A DNA stretch of 64,000 bases from Cordia subcordata (lineage: Eukaryota; Streptophyta; Magnoliopsida; Boraginales; Cordiaceae): positions 24,468,001-24,532,000 of the forward strand of contig JAPTOF010000003.1 in assembly GCA_028554755.1 (NCBI GenBank), written 5' to 3'. Below, one piece after another: positions 1 through 12,353 of this stretch. The translations under genes were made by a program, and so were the position numbers. Every line of letters starts with the position of its first letter. Positions within the stretch are counted from its first letter, which is position 1. The notes beneath the pieces are model-generated. The model searched no databases and was not told where the DNA came from. It was given only the letters and a program-made list of their open reading frames with translations.

Positions 1-3000
1 GAGGAAAAATAAACTAAATACATGACATATCACCTTTTTCAAATTTCTTAATCTCTTGTAAATCTTCTTCAACATTAATTAGTACTGATGATGGACGAAG
101 CCAATCCTGTGCGCATAGCAAAGCTTGTACCAATTTAGGACTTAAAGAGCTTCTAAATGCATCAAGAACACGACCACCAAGTCTTTGAATGCAGACTCTG
201 ATGAAACAGTGGAGATTGGAATGGCCAATATATCTTTAACCATAACAGAAAGGATGGGAAATCTAGAACTATTAATCTTCCACCACTCTAATATGTCAAA
301 CTCATCATTTTCTTGTTCAATGTCTTCACCAAGGTACTTATCCAATTCTGATTTACTACTACTCTCTCCATCCTTCTCCATTTTGCATCTCTTGTATTCT
401 AATTGCATCTTAATCCAAGCTTTCTTTGCAGATCATCGGTTTCTATGCTCAAGTCCATGTCCCGATCACTTCTTTTTCACCATGTTCTTGGTGCTAGCTT
501 GTTCTTGTATTCATAGAACAAAGAATATATCAACTCTTTAACATTATTCCCCATTTCAATTCCTATTTCAACATTATACATTTTAGAAATGGCGAATTGC
601 ACACGGTCCATCTTTTGTCGAGGATCAAGTACAACATCTAAATAAATCATCGGATTCATCTTTTTAGGATCCCCCCAATATTTGTCAAATTTTTGTTTCA
701 TTCTCAATGCCATCATTCTTACATCTGAATCATCCTCATCCAACATCTCTTGCAATAGTGTATGAACCCCAAAAATTTCTTGAAAAAATCTATTAGAGGT
801 AACATACAAGGAACCAGAAACTTTTAAAGTGAGTGAATAAAAAACTCTCAAGTAAATCAACATTCGTCTAGCATTATTCCAATCATCACTAGAAGGCACT
901 CCATGAAATTCATCTTCCAACTCATATCTAAATGCAGGTTCTTGATCTTCAAAACTTCTAAATGCAAGTTCATATTTTTCAGCCTCTATCATCAAATAAG
1001 TTGAGTTCCACCTCGTAAAGACATCTAGGCACAATGAGTTTTTACATTGAACTTTTTCATTTTCAGCACACTCTTTAAACTTCCTCAACCTAGCTGGAGA
1101 TTGTCTAACATAACGCATAAAGATCTCTAATTCGCTTGACCGAATCCCCAATCTCCTTCAATCCATCAAGAACCACCAAATTAACTATGTGAGCAATGCA
1201 TCTCATATGAAGATGGGCACATTTCATAATGCTAGTTCTCCATTGATTAATCTTTTCCCTTAAAAACCCAATTGCAACATCATTGGAACTTGCATTATCA
1301 ACTGTCACTGTGAACACCTTATCAATTCCCCAATCATTTAAGCAACCCACAATTTCTCTACCCAAGTCCTTCCTTATGACTGGAAATTGGACAAAAATTA
1401 ATTATCTTTTATGCAATTTCCATCCATTGTCAATCCAATGGGCTGTGAGGCAAATAAAATTAATTCTTTGTTGCGATGTCCAAGTATCAGTAGTGAGACA
1501 CACTCTTTGATCAGTCTCTTTGAACATTTTTTTCAACTTTATTTTTTTAGAAAAATAAAGCTCATAACAATCTCTTGACACTGTCCAACGTGAAGGAATA
1601 CGAAACCTAGGACATGCTTGAGACATGAAGTGTCTAAAACCAAAACCCTCTGCAAACTTAAAAGGTAGCTCATCAACAATAATCATGAAAGTAAAAGCTT
1701 TTCTAATGCCCTCTTGGTCAAATCTCCATGCCCCTAAAGTACATTCTCGAGTATCGCCTACTTGACCCGTCAAAGAGGCTTGCAAGCTCAATTGAGTTTG
1801 CTTAGTGTCTACACTATGAGGAAATTTTTTGCAATTTGACATATGAGATCTCAAAGCAGTAGTCCCATTTTTCTTTGGATTGCAATAAAATTCTCTAGCA
1901 CAATAATTGCACTTACCTTTTATCTCTCCTTCATCATTGGTAAACTTAGTGAAGTGATCCCACGCCTCCGATCTCGGTTTCATGGCTTTTCTTTTTGGTT
2001 TTGAAGTTACTGTGCCGGCTTCACTTGTGGGTTGAGGCTGACTGCCTTCTATGTTCTCCTCAATGTTATCTGAATCACCGACTTGTGACATCTACATCAA
2101 ATGCAACAATAAGATAGGATGAATACGACCATTTATTTCTATAACTTTTATAATGGTCTTACTCAACAGTAGAGAGATGTACAGATGTACAGAACAGACA
2201 TAATATTGGGTTATGCAAAATTACATGTGTCGCAGCTCTTTAACTTAATTCATTGTGAAGTTATCATATGGACATCATCAGATAATGTAGGGTCCTCTTT
2301 TTATAATTCTTACATAGAAAAGTAAAGAAAGTACAGCTTGAGAAAATCAAGTATGTAATATAATATATATTACTAACTTTTGATTGCAATGATCTTAGAT
2401 AAGCATTCAATGGCGGTAGTTCAAATGCAAGATTACTTGAATACTATTTTGCTTTAATATATTACTCGTCCCTGTTAGCTAACTTTAGAAAATCTTACAA
2501 ACACCATGAAATTTCCACAACATCTGTCAGCACTCTGCATGTTAAAAACACATGCAGCCTTCTCAAGCCAGAGACAACTAACTTTAGATAAGTCAATATC
2601 TATAGACGGAAAGAAAAAATACACATGAAATTAGCGAGTCAAAATTGAACCAACAATCAAGCCAAGAAAATATAAATTCATGAAGAAAAGAAAAAGATAT
2701 CTATTTCATGCAAAAACTCTTCTATTGAAAGTGAGTAATCCTGATTTGGTATGGACGTCTCCTATTTACCAAGCCTTTGTTCACATATTATAATATATAA
2801 TATAATATAACACCATGTGAATCTTCAGCAAGCAAATTTCGGATCTTCCAAAGATTTGGCATTTCCATTGAAGAAAAAAATCTACAAGATAACTTAAAAA
2901 AAAAAATCTACGAGAGTACCTGGTCGTGGTTAGAGAAAGCAGAGGGCAGAGGCGGCGTTGCGGAAGACGGGGGTGAGTGAGATTTTGGACTTTTGGTTGA

Positions 3001-3505
3001 AGCTTGAACTGAAGGTAGAGGCGCCAGGCGGGAGTGACTGAGAGAGTGAGAGAGTGAGAGGAAAGAGGGAGGCAGAGTGAGAGGAAAGAGGGAGTGGCTG
3101 CGGGAGTGACTGAGAGAGACAGAGAGTGAGAGGAAAGATTCTAGATCTAGGGTTAAAAAATTAAAATGTTAAATTAAATATTTTTTTTAAATGAATATTA
3201 TAGTATTTTGAAATAGGCCATATTATATATATTAAAATGATAATATATATATAGTATTTTTAAATATTATAGTATTAAAATTTTTAAATGCATATCATAT
3301 ATAAAATATTAAATATTTTTAATATATAAAATTAATAATTCGGTTAATTTGATCTATTCGGTTAATCTTTTAGCTACCTAAACCGAACTGAATAGATCAA
3401 TTTTTTTCCCTAAAAAAACCGAACCGAACCGAATAAATCGAATAACCGAACCGAATAAACCGAACTCAATTCGGTTCGGTTCGGTTCGGTTTTTGCTCAC
3501 CCCTA
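1..3505 (-). mobile_element. Decayed hAT transposon, one end outside the window
   Basis: The window opens inside a hAT DNA transposon read on the minus strand. The broken transposase occupies 14-2091 and noncoding DNA runs on to a terminus at 3505. Read from the minus strand, the terminus begins TAGGGGTGAGC, which fits the hAT end consensus YARNG, and is followed by subterminal repeats of the pentamer CGGTT (about 3340-3490). The opposite end lies before base 1, so the 8-bp target duplication cannot be tested; the expected copy would be 3506-3513 (gcgattga). An acceptor (GATGTAG) directly before the ATG at 2091 and a donor (CCAG|GTACTC) near 2921 suggest a spliced 5' leader. A GAGTGA-rich block at about 3030-3130 is internally duplicated. 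Confidence 0.85.
14..2091 (-). pseudogene. hAT transposase (BED zinc finger, RICESLEEPER-like), frameshifted
   Basis: The coding remains lie in several frames. The piece at 2091-1402 has an N-terminal BED zinc finger (motifs KGKCNYCAREF, then RSHMSNC) and the start of the RNase H-like core (TTDTWTSQQ). The piece at 1365-1105 carries the VDNASSND region, and 1151-477 carries TRWNSTYLM and LDPRQKM. The C-terminal hAT dimerisation domain begins near 408 (ILEWWKINSSRFPILS, then ISTVSSESAF). It continues after a frameshift near 200 (GGRVLDAF, CAQDWLRPS) to a stop at 14-16. Breaks lie near 1365-1402, 1105-1151, 408-477 and 200. The order of domains is complete, so this is a once-autonomous copy that can no longer encode one protein. 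Confidence 0.85.
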
Positions 3506-5517
3506 GCGATTGATGTATAAAGTTATAGCTTGTAAGTAGTTAAAGAAGGAAAAGTTTATTTTTGTTGGAGAAAAAGAAAAATTAACTCTAAAGATGTTGG
3601 GTAATAAATGAAAAATTCTAAAAACTCCTAAAACCTAAAAAGTCCACCCTTTGTCTTTACCTTTTTCGGCTAGAGGTTGATAAAAGGGGGGGGGAAAAAA
3701 AGAAAGAAAGTAGCTTGCATCAAGAATGGAACCTGTAACCTTAACATTAAAAGTCAAAAGCCAAACCACCAAACTAACCTAGCACATCTGCAAAAGTGAG
3801 GGGTAGCGGAACTCTATATATGAAACATTCAACTTAAAAAAGTAACAAAAAAAAATTAAAAAAAATAAAAATTGAGGGGTAGTGGCTGCCCCCGAATGCC
3901 ACCACAATGGGTTTGCCTCAGGTGGTGAACATTTTGCTTAAAGTTGTGAACTCGTAGATTGCAGGTGTGAACATGTCAGTTAGAAGTTATGAATATAAAG
4001 TATTAAAATTGTGAACATATAATATAAAAATAGTGAATGCATAAAAATTGTGATCGATTAGTATAGAAATCGTGAATTTATAAAAAACTAGTAATTTTGC
4101 AACCCCATGCGATTTTTTCTTTTTCTTTTTTAAATTATATACTTTGTATAATTCTTTATTTATAATTTTTTTGCTATTTTTTAGGTTTAATTTACCTCTA
4201 TTTATATTTGGTTAAATCATATAATATGTACTGTATTGAGCGTTGAATGTCCTTTTGGTTAGATCTTTGATGTTTAAATAATACAATATCCTGATAATCC
4301 TTTATCAATTTTGTAGATAAGTTTGGCATTTTGTAGTAATATATATTCTTTTATTTTTTGAGCAAGTAGTAATATATATTCAGACTTTTTGCCTTTTTTA
4401 ATTACTTTACCTATTACTAAGTTTATATTATTATTTGTTAAGATCATAATTTAGATGTTGATATATTAAGATCTAATGATGTTTCTTTTTTTTTTACTCA
4501 TAATTTGAAGAACGGTTTATATAAGTTCCGTTCCAAGTATGTTCCTTTTCTTTGATTATTTACTTTGGTTAAGATAATAGTTTGCAGATACTATATAATT
4601 ACAAATAAAGAATCAAACTTGTGTGTAAATAACATAATAATTACAAATAAACTTAAATTAAAAAATAATTCAAAAAGTTTTTTTTATATGTATAGGCTTG
4701 TATAAGAACCATAACATGTAGCAATATTAAAAAACTAAACTAAAATTAGAATATTCAATTGAATACACAAGTAATATAGATTTATTAAACAAAATGAAAT
4801 GAATTGCAAGAAATTAAAAAAAAATATAAGAAAGAAAGTAAAAGAATATCAAATGTAAATTAGAATGGAGGCTTGAGTTGGATTTAATCTCCTTAAAACT
4901 TTAACGCACCGCTACAGTATTGACAGCTCCTCTCATAAACCTCCTAGGAGAAATGGTTTACCTTTGTGGATATGTCACTCAAATTTTTAGAAGCCAATGA
5001 TAAGAATGGTGTTAAAACTCTTTCATTTATGCAAGCTTATAGACTATAAGAAACACTATATGCAAAAAAAAACTTCATTTATTTTATATGTTTTGAAGTT
5101 TTTACAATACTACTATTTATAGGAAGAATTTGTAAGATATAAAATCTACCATAAATAAGGCATTCAAAAGTCTTAAAACCCTTTTACATTACCCTTATGG
5201 CTTGAAAGTCACCTTAAAAATGACACTGGGTTTCAAAATTCATATGCATTAACCTCCATAACCAACATAGAAGGGAGACCAAAAGTCTTGTAAATGAATA
5301 ATGTTAAAATTGTTATTACTTAAATTTATGATATTGATAAAAAAAATTTAGCTGAATTAGCAAACAAATGAAAGCTAATGTGACATATTTCTTTGAGCTA
5401 CAATCAGTCGTAATAAAAAATATAACTACGTAAAGTAGAATTATGAATTAGTATGTAGTTAAAAAAAACATTGTATATATAAGATAATTGTATTAAATTG
5501 ACAAAAGGTGATATATA
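3506..5517. other. Gene-free AT-rich spacer with repeat fragments
   Basis: There is no credible coding region. At about 3710-3800 the minus strand carries a tRNA-promoter-like stretch (GGTTAGTTTGGTGG, then GGTTACAGGTTCCATTC) that may be a SINE relic. At 3920-4100 there is a run of degenerate units built on GTGAACATATAATATAAAAA, also found at 7490-7610. The motif TGTGACATATTTCTTTGAGC near 5380 recurs near 7430. Confidence 0.6.
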
Positions 5518-7080
5518 TGTGTGTGTATGTGTTGGCTTTATGTATAACTATATGATTTTGATGATAACAAATCAAGGGAAATTGAGTTTACCAAGTATAC
5601 TTGTACAAATGTGTTCATATACTTTAATGCACACTTGTTTGGCTTTTGGATTTATTGTTTACATCTTTATAGCCTTATTTGAATGCTTAGCTTGTGAATT
5701 ATATTATCATATTATTGTGAGTTAAAGTATTATTGAAGTGCTTAGTATTTAGAGAAGTAAGCAAGCTTGCATGATGAGTAACGACATTTTTTTTATCAAG
5801 AGAAGATGCATGTGAAATGAGCAAATTGATCACCATAAGAGAACAAGAAGAAGTCTTGACGTATTAAAGGGGTGAAGATCTCAAGATCAAGACTTAAAAG
5901 ATGGTGTGGTGACATAAGGATGGAGAAGAAGCGACATAAGGGGTACCGGCTTGTGTGTTTTCTTGTGAATGCCGTATAATAGTTCCTTATAGCTCACATT
6001 CACGGTTTCTTTGCATTTTATTTTCATATTACTTCATATGCTTTTGATAAAACTTGGCTATAGCATATTTTGATTGGTAAATTTATTTCAAAAAGCTTTT
6101 AAACTTTCTAAAATCTCTTACTATGTTTTCTAAGGGCTTTACAAATCTCTTTGAAGTGTTTTCACATTATCCTACTGCCTTAGATTCAAAAAGAATTACA
6201 AAATAGTGCTTAAGATGCATGAAATTGAAATTACTGGGCATACTTGAACTCTAGGCCAGTCACTCGACCTAGCACCCCTGAGCCTGAGTTTTCAAATTGG
6301 GCTTCTGACCAAGGCCGAACCCCAGGCCGGTCGACTGACCTAGCGACCGATCTTAGTCAATAGGCTTGGGGAACAAGGCCGGTCACACCACCGGTCGACC
6401 GACACTGAGTTCGGGTCATTAAATGTTGTAGCTGTTTATGACCGTTTAAGTTGCTCTTTAAAACCCCATTTCTTCCTCATCTTCGTGACGAACTTTGAGC
6501 ATTAAAGGCTGATTTCTAAGCTTCAACAACAATTTTTCAATCATCATTAATACTTACAAATCATCATTCTTGAGCTATAATTTGCTATACTCTTTGAGCA
6601 TTCAAGAGCCATCGTTTGCTTATTGAAGCATTGAAATCCAAAATCTTTATTTCCTTCAATTTATAGCTTGTATATACCCGCTTGGGCTTGTGAGATTATA
6701 ATTATAATTATATAGTTACAAAAAAGTGTGGAGAAATCCTAGGAATGGGACTCGTAGGCTCTTTGAAGTTTGTCTTCAAAGAGTTGTGTAGTTGGTTTGT
6801 ACTTCACCAAACTTTGAAAAAGTATTAACATCTAGTGGAGGTGTTATGAAGTCCTAAGGGAAGCATCCTTGGGCAGTGAACATAAGTAAAGCCGAACCAT
6901 TTAAAAATACTGGTGTCATCTTCTCTATACTCTTTACTCTCTTTACATTGCTTATTTGTGCACACTAGGTGTTTGATAATTTTCTTGTATGACTATTTTT
7001 GTTTGTTATTGGGAATTTTATTGCAAAAACTTGGTGTAATCTTAATTCACCTCCCCTTTTAAGATTATTTGCCCCTTACA
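5518..7080 (+). mobile_element. Probable solo LTR, copia type (1563 bp)
   Basis: The segment begins TG, contains GATTTTGATGATAACAAA near its start, and ends CTTAATTCACCTCCCC...CTTACA. These start and end phrases are familiar from long plant Ty1-copia LTRs. It is flanked by ATATA on both sides (5513-5517 and 7081-7085), a possible 5-bp target duplication, although that sequence is low-complexity. There is no primer-binding site, internal region or second LTR nearby. Positions 6240-6410 hold several GGCCGGTCGAC-like words. No long reading frame is present. Confidence 0.55.
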
Positions 7081-7849
7081 ATATATATAAGAAAAAACAA
7101 TGGATTTCTTAAATGATTGGATTTTTTTCATGTTGTTTATTACCATAATTGCAATGTCAAGACATGGTAGATAAATGTAATTAGGATATGATGCATACAT
7201 TAATTAAATTAAATGAGTTTTTTGGACTTTATTACTTTAAACTCATTTAAATATATATATATAGGTGGTGCATAAATATAATTAAATATCTTGCAATTCC
7301 ATTGCAATGATGAGGTTGGAAAGTGGTGCACACATGTAATTAAACACTATAATATATAGATTTATAATAATATAATAATATTAAAAATAAAATCTATGAT
7401 GACTTGCAAATAGATAGGTGTTGATGTGACATCTTTCTTTGAGCTCCATTGGATTCAACTTTTATCTATATATAGATATAGATATAGATTGTTAACATGA
7501 AATATCAAAATTGCGAACGTATAAAAATTGTGAAAATATAGTATAAAAATTGTTAATTGTGAACATATAGTATAAAAATTGTGAATTATAATATAATAAT
7601 TGTGATCCTGTGAAATACATAATTTTTAAATTTTCTAAAATTTAAAAATAAAATGTAAAAAATGAAATTAAACTAAAAAAATACTTTAATCATTTTCTGT
7701 ATCTTGTTTCTTAGCGAGATGCGGTGCTAATTTGTTGCGCTAATTTGTTCCTTTTTTTTTAAAGGAGTGTGTGTAATTCACAAGGAGAAGGATGTATGGT
7801 TCTTCTGTAGTGCACCTTCCTCAAGTGCATGATATGGGCACTAATAATG
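7081..7849. other. AT-rich spacer with a short tandem repeat
   Basis: No gene is seen. At 7490-7610 there are degenerate units of about 23 bp (GTGAACATATAGTATAAAAA type), the same family as at 3920-4100. A TATAGATATAGATATAGATT run sits at about 7470-7490. Confidence 0.5.
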
Positions 7850-8693
7850 CAATGTTTTGAAAACCAGACCAACTAGTGAACTAGACACCTTACTAGTTAT
7901 CGGGTCAACTGGTCTAACACTAGTCTAACCGGACTAACGTTTGCATGACGTCACCTTTATATTTTAGCCTTGTATGCGTCCAGTAAAAAACAAAGGCTAA
8001 AAGAAGAACATGATTTATATGTGTAATGTATATAAATATTTTTTAAAACATATCTAAATACATGACAATGTTCCAAAAATTAAGATAAGTAATCACATAA
8101 GTATCCTTGGCAATCCAATATTCAAAACAAAAGCCCATGTTTAACAAAAAACCAAATTAGCTGAAAACAAAAGCCCATGTTTAACAAAAAATCAAATACC
8201 ATGGTCGACTTTTGAAGAATTAATAACTGATTGGGAGAATTGTTGGATCTATGTGTGGACTGTTGTTGAAGTCTGAACAAATGAGTGAGAAGTCGAAAAG
8301 TCACCTTTGTGCTAGGGAGTAGAGGTTAAAGTCCTGGCTGCTTACAAATTATAATATGTTTTGTTTTCTTTTTTCATTTTTAATTTTTTCCCCTTCTTTA
8401 GACTATTTAGGCTAATTGTGGATTTGTAGCTATGTTAATTAACAAAGTCAAGTCCAACAAATAAAATAACATGCAACCCATAATTGATTCATTAAACAGC
8501 AATGGACCAAACTCCAAATTTAATTAAAATTTGGGTTTGACTGGTTCTAGCTGGTCCAATCGGTTCACCGAGTTAACTGGTTTTTTCGATTTTTTGGTTT
8601 TCCGACTTTTAGGATCTACTCGGCCCGCTTGCTTCACCGGTTTCTTGTCCAACCGATCCGACTGGTTGGTCTAGTTCAGTTTTCAAAACACTA
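7850..8693. mobile_element. Non-autonomous hAT element (844 bp)
   Basis: The left end reads CAATGTTTTGAAAAC and the right end, reversed, TAGTGTTTTGAAAAC. Both fit the hAT terminal consensus YARNG and share 13 of 15 bases. The flanks 7842-7849 (taataatg) and 8694-8701 (tgataatg) agree at 7 of 8 positions, the duplication length expected for hAT. Subterminal DNA on both sides is rich in ACCAACTAG / CTGGTTGGT words. It has no transposase; the minus-strand frame at 8122-8304 is not protein-like. Confidence 0.75.
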
Positions 8694-10011
8694 TGATAAT
8701 GTAATGTTATTGACTTTCTTTTGGGCTCTACATGATGAAAAACACAGCACTCAAAATCTTTGACTTTTGTGACAAATGCGCTCATTCTGGATCTTCCTGT
8801 TGACCAAACTTTCTAGAGCAAGCGTTGCTCATATCATTATTAGGCTTAAGTATCTTTCTTTTATGTGAAATTCCACAATGTTGAATAACTTGATATTTTA
8901 TCTTCAAGTTAGAATTCAATATGGAAGGCTTAAAATCTTATTCTATGTATATTAGATTGTGTATTATTGAATATTCTTTATAATATATTCGCAAAAACTT
9001 ATAGAACAAGCTTTACCATTCAAATATTTGTTTGTGTCTTTTTTTTTTTGTTTTGCCTCGGTGCTTTGTGCACCGGAATAATGTTGGTGTCTTCATTAAC
9101 TTAAAATATGCATTCCACAAAACAAAATAAAATAAAATAAAATAAAATATACTAAAAAATTACTAACTTTATAGATCTAGTGCCATTCTATTTTATTAGG
9201 ATAAGCTATTTGTCATAAAAAAGAAAGAAATTATAAAGTAAACAAGATTACATCTTGGTAAAGTACACCACAATATAGAAAACATTTTATCTTCCTCTAT
9301 ACTTACAGCTCGAAGGCTGCTTTTAGTTGTACACAGAGACACGCACACACACCCACACCCGACACATGTATATCATTTTTGAGGAAATGTCATGCATATT
9401 TTCTTTTGAGTTTAGTTTAAATCTTAAACTTTTTATAAGATTTTACTTTTACTCGTATTCTCTTATGTTTTTAAGTTTTACCGAACAAAATCTTATATTA
9501 AAGAGTGATTTATATTTTGTACAACAAACTAACATTTTAAAAACAAAAAATTATAAAAAAAGATATTCAAATAGAACTAAATAGCTCACAAAATATATTA
9601 AAAGACGAAATATCCTTTAAGGTGAGGTATTATTTTCCCGATTTTGATGTAATGAAAAAAGAATAAAATTAAAATATTATGAGAAAATTCGAGATTCAAG
9701 CAACAATTCATAGGAGAAAATGGACAGTCTATTTTCCCCTTACCAAGCCATTTAACGGACTCAGGGCTCATTTGGATTGTTTTCTAAGAAAATTTTTTTT
9801 TTAATTATAGCATAAGTATAGATGGTCACACTGATTTGATCTCGTGGCTCGTATTAAATATTATTTTTTATCGTGCTATTTATTATCTTTAGCGAAGGTG
9901 TAGAATTCACAGAACGAAGAAAGTAGATTAAAGAATGAAGATGAGCGAACTATTTCCTTCTGGAGCCACTTATCGGACTTGAACCATCTTATAACTCCAG
10001 CAATTATTATT

Positions 10012-10084
10012 ATAATAATTAGTATAATACAAGAATAGTTAATTAATATATATTACCATCATTTTGTATTATACTAATTATTAT
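10012..10084. repeat. Perfect 21-bp inverted repeat (hairpin)
   Basis: The arm at 10012-10032 (ATAATAATTAGTATAATAC plus AA) is the exact reverse complement of 10064-10084. The loop is 31 bp. It could be the relic of a palindromic MITE. Confidence 0.8.
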
Positions 10085-10727
10085 TATCTTAAACATAACA
10101 TAAGAATAGTAAAACCTTAACAGTTACATCTTCCTCCAGTGGTCAAAAATAGTAACAGAAGTACAGCAGAATCTTAACGGTGAACGCTTTGACCAAAAAA
10201 GTGAAACGCAGAAAAATGGAGGGAAGGATTGCATCATAGAGGACATTCCTTATAAGAAAAGTTTTTAATTCTGATGAATTATGATAATTAAGACATAATA
10301 AAAAATAATATCGATTTATAACGATTACAATGTCAAAAAAATAATATCGTTTTATAACGATTACAATGTCAAAAGTTAATGACAATATCTTTTCTGTAAT
10401 ATAAAATTTCTAATGAACAAAGATTTTTAGATCAGGGCCTTCTTCGTTATACCAAAAAATAAATAAACATTTCAAGTAACTTTATAGTATTTTAATGGAT
10501 CAAAACATTATTTTTCTCGAATTATTACTGTTCAGTAAAAAAGTGCTACAATCAATTTTTTATATAACTTTTAATATGTCAATTAGTTTTTTCCAGACCT
10601 TATTTTAAAGTTTCACAAAAGCTTTTGTACATCTCTATATACAATGAAGTAATAAACTTTGACACTCTACCATTTCTTCCATAAATCTATCAATTATTTG
10701 TTAGAATTTCATTTGATCACTATGAGT

Positions 10728-10750
10728 CATATATATATATATACACACAC

Positions 10751-10791
<41 letters not shown>
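10728..10791. repeat. (AT)n / (AC)n microsatellite
   Basis: An AT run, a short ACACACAC interruption, then about 19 TA units. Confidence 0.95.
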
Positions 10792-10793
<2 letters not shown>

Positions 10794-11019
10794 TGCTACT
10801 ATCTGATTTCCTGCAAAATTTAGATCCACTCGTCTTGCTATTTGGCGCAACACGTTAGACCATTTGCAGAATGACATGCGCAAAATCTAAAATCAATGTG
10901 CTAAATTATCATATCATATTTTATTTAATGTTTAAATATTGTAAGTATAGGCAACGCCAGATCACTTCTATATATGCGTGTGTATGGGCTCCAATTTGCT
11001 AATACACATCTTAAACTAA

Positions 11020-11540
11020 GACCAAAATTTGAATGCCCCTTTATGAGAATCTCGACCCATCAAAAGCCTTCTTATTGAAATCTTAACTTATCGGAAGCCC
11101 CTTTATTTGAGTCTTGACCCACGAAAAACTCTTTTCTTGGAATTTCGGTCCATGAAAGGCTTGAACTCGGGTCAGAGATTAATATTTAGGTTGCAAAGGG
11201 CAAAGGATGGCTCATAAGTCAACACGCATAAACTATATAAGAAAAATTCACTGGTTAACACGCGAGAACTATATAAGGCAACACAAGATTTGATGCATAT
11301 TAAGGGCTAAAATCATGAGAGATCTCGAATTCCTAATTATCTGCAAAAATTGCTATGATTTAAGAAAAAGACCTACCTTCTCATATAAAGGAGAGTGGAA
11401 CACAAACAGGATGATTGGATCATCGCTAAACCAATGCTCTAACATTTTTTTAGATATTATTGATCACTTACCCTCATCATCAAAAGGGACCTAGGATTCT
11501 TGTTTTACTAAAGCTTAGATCTTAATTGTAGATTTTACAA
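11020..11540 (+). mobile_element. LTR-retrotransposon remnant with a minisatellite
   Basis: Positions 11035-11158 hold four degenerate copies of a 30-32 bp unit (GCCCCTTTAT...CTCGACCCATCAAAA type). Downstream, CTCATATAAAGGAGAGTGG and CTCTAACATTTTTTTAGATA followed by TTATTGATCACTTACCCTCA resemble the transcription-start and R region of plant gypsy-type LTRs. I could not find a second LTR or matching ends, so extent and class are uncertain. Confidence 0.4.
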
Positions 11541-12353
11541 TTTATAATTTATTTATATTTATATGTATATATAATGACTATTTGGCATGATGATTTTTAG
11601 TTGAAGTGCAAACACAACATCATGACATATCAAAATACTGCTTGCGAGCATTTTTAAAATTTTAACAGTTAAAATACTATATCACATAATTACGTTAAAA
11701 TAAATATAAAATTTTAATAAAACATAATAATACACGGAATACATTAATTTAAAAAAATTAGTATCAACTTAAATAAATAAAAATCTATATTAGATCACGC
11801 ACAGTCGATCTACTAATTTACTATTCTATAAATACTGAAAAAGAAGTCTCTCAAAATGAGTTAAAAAATCTTTCCTATAACATTATTAGAGTATCGAAAC
11901 TCGGGGCCCCCCATTATTACAAAGCAACAAGAGTACGTATGTTGACTGACAACTGAAACAAAGTCGCGTACGAACCGTGTACAAAACGATAGGCACCGCC
12001 AACGCACATAACGATAAAAAAAGCTGATTGAACTGAAAAACAGTAGAAACCATTCCAGTACGCTTATTCTGATTCAAAAATACCAACCAAAAAAAAAAAA
12101 AGAAGAAAAAACCCCATGCGCTTCTGCCTCCACGTGGGCCTTACCTTAACAAATTTTATGGTTTGACTTTTTAATTATTTTTAAAAATTTTTAACTTTTA
12201 AAAAATTAAAAATGAAGCCTTTTAAAAGATTTAATTTTTAATTAAAAACTAAACAAATATTTAGTATTTATTAAAAAATATAATTTTTAAATTTTGATAT
12301 TTTTACGAAAAATCAATTCAAACCGACCCTAGATTGTGCCCTACCAAATCTAA
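11541..12353. other. Gene-free AT-rich spacer
   Basis: I see no coding region or clear element. A CCACGTGGGCC G-box-type word occurs at about 12130 but is 1.6 kb from the next gene start. Confidence 0.5.

Larger units (their letters stand above)
8702..11034. other. Gene-free AT-rich spacer
   Basis: Contents are an (AAAAT)n run at about 9118-9148, a 21-bp inverted repeat at 10012-10084, a 2-copy ~40-bp direct repeat at about 10300-10380 (ATAATATCG...CAATGTCAAAA), and an (AT)n/(AC)n microsatellite at 10728-10791. No coding region is supported. Confidence 0.6.

Noticed and set aside
5498..5725. 75-codon ORF at the start of the solo LTR
   Set aside because: Low-complexity hydrophobic translation spanning the LTR border.
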